The position numbers were made by a program, and so were the translations under genes. This document shows positions 9,008 to 15,320 of a stretch of DNA of 17,587 nt, one piece after another. Numbering within the stretch: the first letter of the stretch is position 1; the number at the start of each line of letters is the position of its first letter. This stretch comes from an uncultured bacterium. Lineage in GTDB: Bacteria; Actinomycetota; Coriobacteriia; Coriobacteriales; Coriobacteriaceae. The notes below the pieces were generated by a model that saw nothing but the letters and a program-made list of their open reading frames with translations, was not told where the DNA came from and did not search any database. The stretch covers positions 1-17,587 of the forward strand of contig CAJMRP010000036.1 of the NCBI GenBank assembly GCA_905215765.1, read 5' to 3'.

Positions 9008-9617
9008 TGTTTACGCTCCCTTCTGCTTTCTCGGACAGGCCCTGGGCCACAGCGGTAACGTCGACGACCGGACCGTTTTCGATCGAGCGCAGGCGCTTGG
9101 CCTCGTCGAGCTCGCGATCGGCCGCGCCGCCCATGACGGTCAGCGCCTTGGTGGGGCACGCCGCCACACAATGCGGGCCGTCCGGATCGAAGGCACACAG
9201 GTCGCACTTGACAGCGCAGGTGTACTGGCCGGGAGCCCACGTAAGCAGGCTGCTCAGGGACTTAGGATACGAAGGCGTCGGGTCGCACATGCCTGCGACA
9301 CCGGCGATAGACGTGCCATCGGGATGGATGGCTCCGAAGGGGCACGCGATGGCGCACAGCCTGCACCCGATGCACTCCTGCTCCTTGACGTGGATGCGAT
9401 CGCCATCGTGCTCGATGGCATTCACCGGGCAAACCTCGGCGCAGGGGGCACCCTCGCAATGGTGGCAGGCAAGGGCGGCCGAAATACCGCCAGTCTTCAC
9501 GAGCGCCAGACGCGGCGTATCCTGAAGACCCTGCATCCGGTGGGCGTCGGCACAGGCGGACTGGCATGTTCCGCAGCCGATGCACCTCTCCGGGTTGATG
9601 TCGATGAAGCGGTTCAT
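9000..9617 (-). CDS. hyfA: Hydrogenase ferredoxin-like electron-transfer subunit HyfA
   Basis: HycB/HyfA-family protein with four 4Fe-4S motifs, 205 aa, the same length as E. coli HyfA. It reads MNRFIDINPERCIGCGTC, then CHHCEGAPCAEVCPVNAI, then CIGCRLCAIACPFGAI, and near the C-terminus CDLCAFDPDGPHC...CPTKAL. It should pass electrons from formate dehydrogenase H to the hydrogenase arm. I chose ATG 9617 over an in-frame GTG at 9623 because AAAGGAAG lies at normal spacing from the ATG and the N-terminus then matches the family. It overlaps hyfB at its 3' end. A strong hairpin precedes it in the gap from fdhF. Confidence 0.96.
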   Translation of the reverse strand: MNRFIDINPERCIGCGTCQSACADAHRMQGLQDTPRLALVKTGGISAALACHHCEGAPCAEVCPVNAIEHDGDRIHVKEQECIGCRLCAIACPFGAIHPDGTSIAGVAGMCDPTPSYPKSLSSLLTWAPGQYTCAVKCDLCAFDPDGPHCVAACPTKALTVMGGAADRELDEAKRLRSIENGPVVDVTAVAQGLSEKAEGSVNNG

Positions 9618-9639
9618 CCCCACTTCCTTTCAAAATAAC

Positions 9640-9674
9640 GGGCCGGGCTCCCGAACGTACGGGACGCCCGGCCC
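9640..9674 (-). terminator. Strong hairpin between fdhF and hyfA (terminator-like or mRNA-processing)
   Basis: The 78-base gap between fdhF and hyfA contains a 9-bp G/C stem (GGGCCGGGC at 9640-9648 with GCCCGGCCC at 9666-9674). It continues as a 5-bp stem (TCCCG/CGGGA) around loop AACGTA with one bulged C at 9665. On the minus strand it is followed by GTTATTTTG and then the hyfA ribosome site. The T-tract is weak, so partial termination or 3'-end protection of a hydN-fdhF transcript is more likely than full termination. This role is inferred. Confidence 0.6.
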
Positions 9675-9695
9675 AAAAAGCCAACGAGAACGGGA

Positions 9696-11918
9696 CTACA
9701 CGATTTGATTCACGTGCGTCTCGTCGTCGAACTTGGCGGCGCCAGGCTCAACGTCCTGGGGAGCGGCGGCGTCCACCAGAGCCTGCTTGAGCTCGGTGTA
9801 CTGACGCTCGACCTCGCCCTCGGCCCAGACCTGGTCGGCGATAGCGTCGACCTGGCAGGCGGAGAACTTGTCCTCGGGCGTATGCGAGACCGGGTCGACC
9901 TTGTGCATGGTCAGCTCGTTGCACTTGCCGATCCACCACTGGTAGGTCATGTAGACCGTGCCCTTGTTGATGCGATCGCTTATGTCGGCGCGGCTGTATA
10001 CCTGGCCACGGCGGCTGTGAATCGAGACGATGTCGCCGTTCTTGATGCCGCGCGCCTGGGCGTCCGCGGGATTCATGCGGACAAAGCCGGGCTCGTCGGC
10101 AAGCAGCGCCAGCGTCTTGCAATTGCCGGTCATCGAGCGGCAGCTGTAGTGGCCGACCTCGCGGACGGTGCACAGGATGAGCGGGTACTCATCGTCGGGA
10201 AGCTCGGAGGGCGCCTCCCAGTCGTGCGCCATCAGGTTGGCGCGGCCGTCCTTGGTGGTGAACTTGCCACCAGCGAACATGTCGGGCGTACCGTGGTCGT
10301 TCACATCGGTGCTCTTGACCGGCCACTGGGCGTAACCGCCCTCGGGAGCCATCTTCTCGTAGGTCGCGCCCACAAAGTTGGGGCACAGGCTAATGCACTC
10401 GTTCCAGATCTGCTCGGTGTTGTCGTAGTGCATGGGGTAACCCATACGCGTAGACAGGTCCGCGAAGATCTCCCAGTCGTGACGGCACTCGCCCTTGGGC
10501 GGAACAGCCGCGTCAAAGTGCTGGAAGCTACGGTCGGATGCGGTAAAGACACCCTCGTGCTCGCCCCAAGAGGTGGCAGGCAGGATGACGTCGGCGAGCA
10601 TGGTCGTCTGCGTCATAAAGATGTCCTGGCAAATGAACAGATCCAGCTCGGAGAGCGTCTTGCGCATACCGGCCGAATCGGGCTCGGTCTGCACCGGGTC
10701 CTCGCCGTAGTTGTAGAAGCAGTGCACCTTGCCCTCGTCGACCAGGTGGCCCAGGTCGGTGAGCTTGTAGCCCTCCTCGAGCGGGAGCTTTTCCTCAGGT
10801 ACGCCCCAAGCCTTGGCAAACTTGGCACGCACTGCCGGGTCGGTGACCTTCTGGTAGCCAGGGTACAGGTTGGGCAGCATGTCCATATCGCAGGAGCCCT
10901 GGACGTTATTCTGGCCACGCACGGGCGCGAGACCGGAATTGGGTTTGCCGATCTGGCCGGCAACGCAGGCGATGGAGGCGATGGTGTGCACCGTCTTCAG
11001 GTTCTGCTTCTGCTGGCATACGCCCATGCCCCAGCCAATGATGGCAGAGGGCTTCGCCGTGGCGTACATCTCGGCAGCTTGGTGGATCAACGCGGGCTCG
11101 ACACCCGTGATGTCCTGCACGGATTCGGGAGTGTAGTTCTTGATGGTCTCCCACCACTCGTCAAAGCCGTTCGTGTGCTCGGCGACGAATTCCTTGTCGT
11201 AGAGGCCATCGTTGACCAAGCAGTTGGCAAAGGCGTTGAGGAACGCAACGTTGCAACCGTTCTTGATCGGAAGGTAGAGATCGGCGATACGCGCAGTTTC
11301 GATATGGCGCGGGTCGGCGACGATGATCTTGCAACCCTTTTCTTTGGCTCGCACGATACGCCTTGCGACGATGGGGTGCGAATCGGCAGGGTTATAGCCG
11401 AAGAGGAAAATGCAGCCCGCATCCTCCATACCGGGGATGGAGCATGACATGCAACCTGAGCCAACCGTGTCCATCAGACCGAGGACAGTAGGGCCGTGTC
11501 AAGTACGGGCGCAGTTGTCCACGCTGTGGGTGCCGATGCACGCACGCGTAAACTTCTGCATGACGTAGTTCGCCTCATTGCCGCCGCCTCGCGAAGAGCC
11601 GGTGGTCATGACAGCGTTAGGACCATATTCGTCAATTATGGCCTGCATCTTAGATGCGGTGAAATCCAGTGCCTCGTCCCAGCTTACGCGCTCAAGATCC
11701 GCGCCCTTGGTGCGGCGGATCATCGGGTGCAGTACGCGAGGAGTCAAGATCTTGGTGTCGTTGATGAAGTCGTAGCCGCTCATGCCCTTAAGGCACAGCT
11801 CGCCCTGATTGGTGATGCCGTTGAGCGGTTCGGTACCCACAACCTGGCCGTTTTGGACCAAGAGGTTAAACTGGCAACCGGCGCCGCAGTACGGGCAGAT
11901 CACTTTATGCTTCTCCAT
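9696..11918 (-). CDS. fdhF: Formate dehydrogenase H, selenocysteine-containing (TGA at 11499-11501 read as Sec)
   Basis: Molybdopterin enzyme that oxidises formate to CO2 in the formate hydrogenlyase complex; 740 aa if the TGA is read through (E. coli FdhF is 715 aa). The frame runs NCART-TGA-HGPTVLGL, the same setting as Sec in E. coli FDH-H. Counting from ATG 11918, Sec falls at residue 140 and is followed by H141. The [4Fe-4S] ligands fall at C8, C11, C15 and C42, with K44 next to the cluster; all match E. coli numbering. After the TGA the frame continues without interruption through FGYNPADSHPI to the C-terminal dinucleotide-binding domain (EVGHYSCRSMTGN). The longer open frame could begin at 11969, but AAGGAGGG lies just before ATG 11918. 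The C-terminus is about 25 residues longer than in E. coli. Automated callers would split this gene in two. Confidence 0.96.
11469..11486 (-). promoter_or_regulatory. Bacterial SECIS hairpin of fdhF (apical part)
   Basis: On the mRNA, twelve bases after the UGA, the bases GUCC-UC-GGUCU-GA-U-GGAC form a short stem with a bulged U and a GGUCU loop. The E. coli fdhF SECIS has an AGGUCU loop, a bulged U near it, and eleven bases between UGA and the corresponding stem. The GGU loop and bulged U are the known SelB contacts. This supports selenocysteine insertion rather than a nonsense mutation. The bulge here lies on the 3' side of my fold, which should be checked by folding. Confidence 0.8.
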
Positions 11919-11994
11919 GACACCCTCCTTCCTTTCTCTGCTACCGAATACTCGGTACTTATTTGACAATCATTGGGCCTGTTTGGCCGCCCGC

Positions 11995-12513
11995 TTACGC
12001 CTCGTTTTCGATGGTGGCGCGGGCACGCTCAGCAGTCAGTTCTGCCAAACGTTCCTCGTCTACCAGGGTGAGGCCCTTGGTCGGGCACGCCTCGGCACAC
12101 GCCGGACCGCCGGGACGGTCCACGCACAGGTCGCACTTGAGCACGAAGCTCTTGGTCTGCGAACCCACGCGAACGTCGCCCATCAAGACGGGGACCTGCG
12201 TGGTCGCCACGCTCACGGCGCCAAAGGGGCATGCCATGACGCAGCTCTTGCAGCCGATGCAGTTGTCCTCGTTGACGCCGATACGATGGTTCTTTGGATC
12301 AAAGAACAAGGCGCCCGTAGGACAGGCCTTCGCGCACGGAGCGTCCTCGCAGTGGTGACATGCCACCGGCGCGGAGATCTCGTAGGTGCGCGTTACGCGC
12401 AAGCGAGGTGCGGCGATGTTGCCGGGAATATCGTGTGCCTCGATGCACGCCGCCATACAGGTTTGGCACCCAATGCAGCGCGAAGAATCGGCTACGACTC
12501 GTTTATTGCCCAT
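11995..12513 (-). CDS. hydN: HydN-like four-cluster 4Fe-4S electron-transfer protein
   Basis: First gene of the operon, 172 aa, HycB/HydN/DmsB-like ferredoxin family (E. coli HydN is 175 aa). Cysteine motifs in order: CIGCQTCMAAC near the N-terminus, CHHCEDAPCAKACPTGAL, CIGCKSCVMACPFGAV, and CDLCVDRPGGPAC...CPTKGL; enough for four [4Fe-4S] clusters. It probably accepts electrons from FdhF or assists its assembly; in E. coli hydN affects FDH-H activity, but its exact role is not settled. I chose ATG 12513 (MGNKRVVADSSRC) because AGGAGGGAG precedes it; the frame is open further upstream to 12588 but the added residues do not resemble the family. The gap to fdhF is 76 bases. Confidence 0.9.
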   Translation of the reverse strand: MGNKRVVADSSRCIGCQTCMAACIEAHDIPGNIAAPRLRVTRTYEISAPVACHHCEDAPCAKACPTGALFFDPKNHRIGVNEDNCIGCKSCVMACPFGAVSVATTQVPVLMGDVRVGSQTKSFVLKCDLCVDRPGGPACAEACPTKGLTLVDEERLAELTAERARATIENEA

Positions 12514-12941
12514 GTTGTTCACTCCCTCCTGAATCCCATGCCGGAGAGACCCTGTCGACGTTGCCCCAAGCCGCCCGTGGCCTGGCATCGGCGTATCGAG
12601 CGCATGCGGCGAAACAGGCGCTTCGATAGAGTTCCTCCAACGATATACAGGCTAAATATACGCAGTTGCAGGGGGCAAACTTGAGCATAGGCCCTGCAAT
12701 ACGAGTGTATTGCAGGGGTTTTGGCAGGTTGGAATTATTCTCTAAAAGCTATAAAGGTGAGTGTATTACATGCGTACGCCTCAGAGATTTTTACGCGCTC
12801 TCATTTTGGATGTACTACACTTATATTCGTGTTAATGGTTATTTACTTGAGTGAAATAAAGTAATGGTTATAAGAATCTAAGATGTCGGCATATACCGCA
12901 TTTGACCGACTATATTGCACGCTAGCTAAGGGAGGGCAGTG
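12514..12941. other. Intergenic region between the FHL operon and the toxin-antitoxin locus
   Basis: This 428-base region contains the start of the FHL transcript (minus) and the upstream region of the antitoxin gene (plus). Seen: a possible leader hairpin at 12562-12587 (minus strand UGCC-AGGCC loop GGCUU-GGCA, two-base bulge), a perfect operator-like inverted repeat at 12692-12717, and an AT-richer stretch from about 12720 to 12900 unlike the flanking genes. A direct repeat GAGTGTATT occurs at 12703-12711 and 12759-12767. I looked for a sigma-54 GG/GC promoter, as used by E. coli FHL genes, and did not see a convincing one. No clear sigma-70 promoter could be assigned. Short open frames here do not look coding. 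Confidence 0.5.
12692..12717. promoter_or_regulatory. Perfect 11-bp inverted repeat, candidate operator for the FHL operon
   Basis: CCCTGCAATAC at 12692-12702 and GTATTGCAGGG at 12707-12717 are exact reverse complements around GAGT. A third half-site, TTGCAGGGG, sits at 12666-12674 in the same orientation as the copy at 12710-12718, 44 bases away, about four helical turns. It is ~180 bases upstream of hydN. Lack of a U-tract on the minus strand argues for a protein-binding site rather than a terminator; on the plus strand it is followed by GTTTTGG, and no plus-strand gene ends just before it. The regulator is unknown. Confidence 0.5.
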
Positions 12942-12974
12942 ATGTCATCGACGCAAAAAAGAGCCATCCTGTAG
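12942..12974 (+). other. Likely original 5' end of the antitoxin gene, ending in an in-frame amber codon
   Basis: ATG 12942 has a good Shine-Dalgarno (GGAGGG, five bases upstream). It reads MSSTQKRAIL, then TAG at 12972-12974, then directly VRIREEDKQHAE in the same frame. DinJ/RelB antitoxins commonly start with a short tail and a beta strand just like this, joined without a stop, so a CAG-to-TAG change at codon 11 is the simple explanation. If so, the downstream gene depends on restart at the adjacent GTG or is silent. Confidence 0.65.
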
Positions 12975-13265
12975 GTGCGCATTCGCGAGGAAGACAAGCA
13001 GCATGCCGAGCATCTCTACGACGCCATGGGCACATCGCTTGCCGAGGCCGTCCGTCTATTTGTCGCGCAGAGCATTTTGATGCGCAAGCTTCCCTTTCAG
13101 CCGGTCGCCGTGCGCTCAAAGGACGGCACCGCCGCCTATGGATCGCTCAAAGCATATGGTGACCCCAATCGCCGCGCCGAGGAGCGCAATGCCTGGATTG
13201 AATACCTTGCCACGGAAAGCGACGATTCGATTTTGGGTCCCGAGGAAGTAGATATCCATGAGTAG
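12975..13265 (+). CDS. RelB/DinJ-family antitoxin, N-terminally truncated by an amber codon
   Basis: The remaining frame gives 96 aa from GTG 12975: VRIREEDKQHAEHLYDAMGTSLAEAVRLFVAQ, typical of the ribbon-helix-helix N-terminal part of RelB/DinJ antitoxins (beta strand, then helices with the TSLAEAVRLF segment). The C-terminal part (KLPFQPV onward, ending acidic) should bind the toxin. Immediately upstream is an in-frame TAG that cuts off ten N-terminal codons with a good ribosome site. GTG 12975 has no evident Shine-Dalgarno of its own, so expression would rely on stop-restart coupling. The 3' end overlaps the toxin start by eight bases. The gene may be a recent pseudogene or a weakly expressed antitoxin. 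Confidence 0.7.
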   Translation: MRIREEDKQHAEHLYDAMGTSLAEAVRLFVAQSILMRKLPFQPVAVRSKDGTAAYGSLKAYGDPNRRAEERNAWIEYLATESDDSILGPEEVDIHE

Positions 13266-13734
13266 CACCATCATCGACGAGACCGTTATCCTACGCTACC
13301 TGCTTGACGACGACGAAGTTCTGTCCCCGCGCGCCGCCAAGGTCATCGCCACGCGCACCGCTCGCGTCTACCCCGAAATCATCACGCGTGTCGTGGTCAC
13401 GCTGCGCGACGTCTATAAGGTTCCCCGCGTTGAGATTGCTACGGCCATGAGAAGGCTGCTCGATGACGTCATGATCGACGAGCCCACCGTTGTCGCCCTT
13501 GCCATCAAACTCTTTGGCAAGACCCATATGGACTTTACCGACTGTCTGCTTGCCGCCCGTACCGCCATCTACAACGATGATGTCGTGAGCTTTGGCAAGC
13601 CCATCATCCAAGGCATGATCGACTACCGCCGCCAGCGCCAAACCACAGCCGAAGCCCGCAGCCGCGCCGCCGAAGCCCGCAGCCGAAGCACCGACTCCAC
13701 CATCGACAAGCTCCGCCACCGCCCCCGCAGCTAA
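13258..13734 (+). CDS. PIN-domain (VapC-like) toxin with degenerate active site
   Basis: 158 aa; residues ~1-125 fit a PIN-domain RNase toxin: IIDETVILRYLLDDDE with D7, a middle helix region PEIITRVVVTLRDVYKVPR, then MDFTDCLLAARTA with D92 and D95, and VVSFGKPI. PIN nucleases need a cluster of acidic residues. Here the glutamate usually found in the middle helix aligns with R44 (E40 is nearby), and the late FD motif reads FG (G113), so metal binding may be lost. The tail ~127-158 is Arg/Ala/Ser-rich and partly encoded by a 21-base tandem repeat; it is not part of the usual fold. Start ATG 13258 overlaps the antitoxin stop and has GAGGAAG upstream. Partner type (RelB/DinJ with PIN) is inferred from adjacency. 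Confidence 0.75.
   Translation: MSSTIIDETVILRYLLDDDEVLSPRAAKVIATRTARVYPEIITRVVVTLRDVYKVPRVEIATAMRRLLDDVMIDEPTVVALAIKLFGKTHMDFTDCLLAARTAIYNDDVVSFGKPIIQGMIDYRRQRQTTAEARSRAAEARSRSTDSTIDKLRHRPRS
13648..13685 (+). repeat. Two copies of a 17-base repeat, period 21, in the toxin 3' end
   Basis: GCCGAAGCCCGCAGCCG occurs at 13648-13664 and again at 13669-13685. In frame it encodes AEARSR twice. It looks like a small tandem duplication that lengthened the toxin tail. Confidence 0.8.
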
Positions 13735-14020
13735 CCGACAGACAACGGCATTGCCCGCCCCTTAGCCCCATCCCCTCCTAAGTTGCGGTGAAATAGTTCC
13801 TGGATTTAGGCTTATTCGAGCCTTTCAGGAACTATTCCACCGCAACTTTCTGTAAGGGTGGTTTTTAGTGCCGCCGAGGGGCACTAATCAACCGTTTGCC
13901 GATATGTTTGGCTACGACTCATGACTCTGACCTGCCCCGTCAAGCTTTTGGTCAGTTCATGGCAAGGTCAGGCGGGCCAAATATGGGATAGCGTAGTGTC
14001 ATTCACTCCCCCTCGAGACC
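13735..14020. other. Intergenic region between the PIN toxin and the AbiEi-like gene
   Basis: Holds the long palindrome (13780-13848) and a smaller perfect hairpin at 13865-13887 (TTAGTGCC / GGCACTAA around GCCGAGG). No convincing promoter or Shine-Dalgarno was found just before the next gene. No coding potential seen. Confidence 0.5.
13780..13848. repeat. Long palindromic repeat, copy 1
   Basis: The left arm starting AAGTTGCGGTGAAATAG pairs over 23 bases with the right arm ending CACCGCAACTT, with a single mismatch (C at 13836). Inside, AGGCT/AGCCT forms a further stem around TATTCG. A second copy with the same arms and a different interior lies at 15091-15158; the first 26 bases of the two copies are identical. 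It lies 45 bases after the toxin stop and could also act as a transcription terminator, though no clean T-tract follows on either side. Confidence 0.85.
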
Positions 14021-15028
14021 ATGGGGTCGAAAATGAGTCATGATAAACGCTGTACCAAACCGCAATTAGAGCTGTTCTTCCGGTTATTCGAGGCCCATCA
14101 TGGCGGGCACCTGTTTGTAGCTACCAAAAAATGGGATGAACGCTGTGCCTACGCGCTCATGCAAAAAGAGATGATTATTCGACTCTACAACCATGTCTAC
14201 GCTGATCCCGCGTATTGGAATGACCTCGGCGTCGAAGATCGCATCTTTCAATTGGCATCCGCTATTGCGGTCGTTGAACCGAATGCCGTGTTTTGTGGAG
14301 CAACGGCGGCACTGCTCTATGGCATCGGTTCTGCATATTCGCTTCTCGACAAGGTGCAAGTGCTGTTGCCGCGTTCCACCAGACGCGATATGTACGAATT
14401 CGTTGAATACCGACGCTGGCGGCCGGGCGACGTATGGCAGCTCGGTCCTTTTACGTTAACGAATCCATATCGCACGGTGGTCGACATCGCCCGAACGGGC
14501 ACTTTTCGATATGCACTAGGCTATGTCGACGGGTTGGCTCGTGAGTACGGTGTCGAGCGTGAAGAATTGCGTGCATATGCACAAGCGAACTGCCGCGGAC
14601 TGCACGGCATCGCGCGCGCATTTGACGTTTTTGAACACATGGATGGCAGATCGGATAACGGTGGAGAATCCGAGGCACGGGCGGCAATGATTCTGGCGGG
14701 AGTTGCCGCTCCCGAACTTCAGGTTGAAATCACTCGACCGGGAAACGCCGGCTATTATTTGGCAGATTACGGCTGGCAGATGCCAGACGGCTCTTGGATG
14801 CTGGCTGAGCTGCATGGACTAGGCAAGTTTGAGGACGATGCCCAAAATGATCCGGAACATACTGCGGCAAAAACCTATCGAGCTGCCCTCATGCGCGACG
14901 CGAACCTGCGTGCCATGGGCCACAACGTCATTCATTTCAAGCTCTCAGACACCTACGATGTCAAAGCGTTCGGCTCCATGATGCGCGGCTACGGCATACC
15001 AACCACAAAGCCCTACGCAGACCCCTGA
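14021..15028 (+). CDS. AbiEi-like winged-helix protein with PD-(D/E)XK-like C-terminal domain
   Basis: 335 aa from ATG 14021; ATG 14033 (MSHDKRCTK) is an equal or better start, because GGGG precedes it by six bases. No signal peptide or membrane segment. The N-terminal third, with a short hairpin MIIRLYNHVYAD and the segment VFCGATAALLYGIG, resembles the AbiEi/transcriptional-regulator-like domain of actinobacterial proteins. The C-terminal third (from GGESEAR, ~214) resembles the VSR/DUF559-type endonuclease fold: E216, D249 (YYLADYGW), E263-L-H265-G-x2-K269, then a conserved-looking RAALMRDANLRAMGHNVIHF. The usual E-x-D is E-x-H here, so activity is uncertain. Base composition is visibly less G+C-rich than the flanking genes, suggesting transfer. 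It stands alone, bracketed by two palindromic repeats, without an obvious AbiEii toxin partner. Function unknown; defence or regulation is possible. Confidence 0.7.
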   Translation: MGSKMSHDKRCTKPQLELFFRLFEAHHGGHLFVATKKWDERCAYALMQKEMIIRLYNHVYADPAYWNDLGVEDRIFQLASAIAVVEPNAVFCGATAALLYGIGSAYSLLDKVQVLLPRSTRRDMYEFVEYRRWRPGDVWQLGPFTLTNPYRTVVDIARTGTFRYALGYVDGLAREYGVEREELRAYAQANCRGLHGIARAFDVFEHMDGRSDNGGESEARAAMILAGVAAPELQVEITRPGNAGYYLADYGWQMPDGSWMLAELHGLGKFEDDAQNDPEHTAAKTYRAALMRDANLRAMGHNVIHFKLSDTYDVKAFGSMMRGYGIPTTKPYADP

Positions 15029-15090
15029 CCGGCTGCCCTCATCTTCTCGACAACAGAACCCATCATCGACCCAGCCCGCTCGGTCTCAAT

Positions 15091-15158
15091 AAGTTGCGGT
15101 GAAATAGTTCCTGGATAACAGCTTTTGCGGCTAATCGGGAACTATTTCACCGCAACTT
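15091..15158. repeat. Long palindromic repeat, copy 2
   Basis: AAGTTGCGGTGAAATAGTTC at the left pairs perfectly with the right arm ending TTTCACCGCAACTT; one more T-A pair extends it to 15090-15159. The outer stem is 21-22 bp with no mismatch, and the interior differs from copy 1. It lies 62 bases after the AbiEi-like gene, so this gene is flanked on both sides by the same repeat in the same orientation. Confidence 0.85.
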
Positions 15159-15188
15159 AGAAGGGGATGTGGGGTCCCGGCATGTATA

Positions 15189-15226
15189 TGAAAATGGCTC
15201 TGGTCCCAAAAGGAACCAGAGCCATT
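15189..15226 (-). terminator. Rho-independent terminator of the tRNA operon
   Basis: On the minus strand AATGGCTCTGGTTCC pairs with GGGACCAGAGCCATT around TTTT (15 bp with one U-G pair) and is followed by TTTTC. It begins 14 bases after the tRNA-Gly 3' end. Confidence 0.9.
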
Positions 15227-15240
15227 CATCTATCTTATGG

Positions 15241-15311
15241 AGCGGGCGACGGGAATCGAACCCGCGTCATCAGCTTGGAAGGCTGGGGTTCTACCATTGA
15301 ACTACGCCCGC
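15241..15311 (-). tRNA. tRNA-Gly (anticodon TCC)
   Basis: 71-base gene on the minus strand: acceptor stem GCGGGCG / CGCCCGC with discriminator T, D-arm GTTCAATGGTAGAAC, anticodon loop CTTCCAA (TCC), and T-arm GCGGGTTCGATTCCCGT. The anticodon stem has four good pairs plus a C-A at its base. CCA is not encoded. Nine bases separate it from tRNA-Pro upstream, so both likely share one transcript. Confidence 0.95.
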
Positions 15312-15320
15312 AAGATATGG

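Noticed and set aside
366..11447. Very long plus-strand open frames at 366-2375, 2335-3897, 4562-6028, 7292-9058 and 9705-11447
   Set aside because: They are antisense to well-supported hyf and fdhF genes. Their translations are rich in Arg, Asp, Glu, Gly and His without domain motifs, as expected from the complement of GC-rich codons.
11499..11969. Formate dehydrogenase read as two separate genes or as a nonsense-mutated pseudogene
   Set aside because: The stop is TGA at the exact selenocysteine position, the frame continues unchanged, and a SECIS-like hairpin follows.
12503..12688. 61-residue minus-strand frame upstream of hydN
   Set aside because: It has no recognised motif, runs into the hydN start, and lies in a leader region; a leader peptide cannot be excluded but is not supported.
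12666..12854. 62-residue plus-strand frame in the intergenic region
   Set aside because: No Shine-Dalgarno, spans the operator-like palindrome, and shows no coding bias.
12514..12941. Sigma-54 promoter or molybdenum cofactor riboswitch ahead of hydN
   Set aside because: I found no clear GG-N10-GC pair with sigma-54 flanks. The leader can form a hairpin at 12562-12587, but I could not match it to the Moco consensus by eye; a covariance-model search would decide.
13780..15158. CRISPR array
   Set aside because: Only two repeat copies, each self-complementary and about 1.2 kb apart with a gene between them; no regular spacers.
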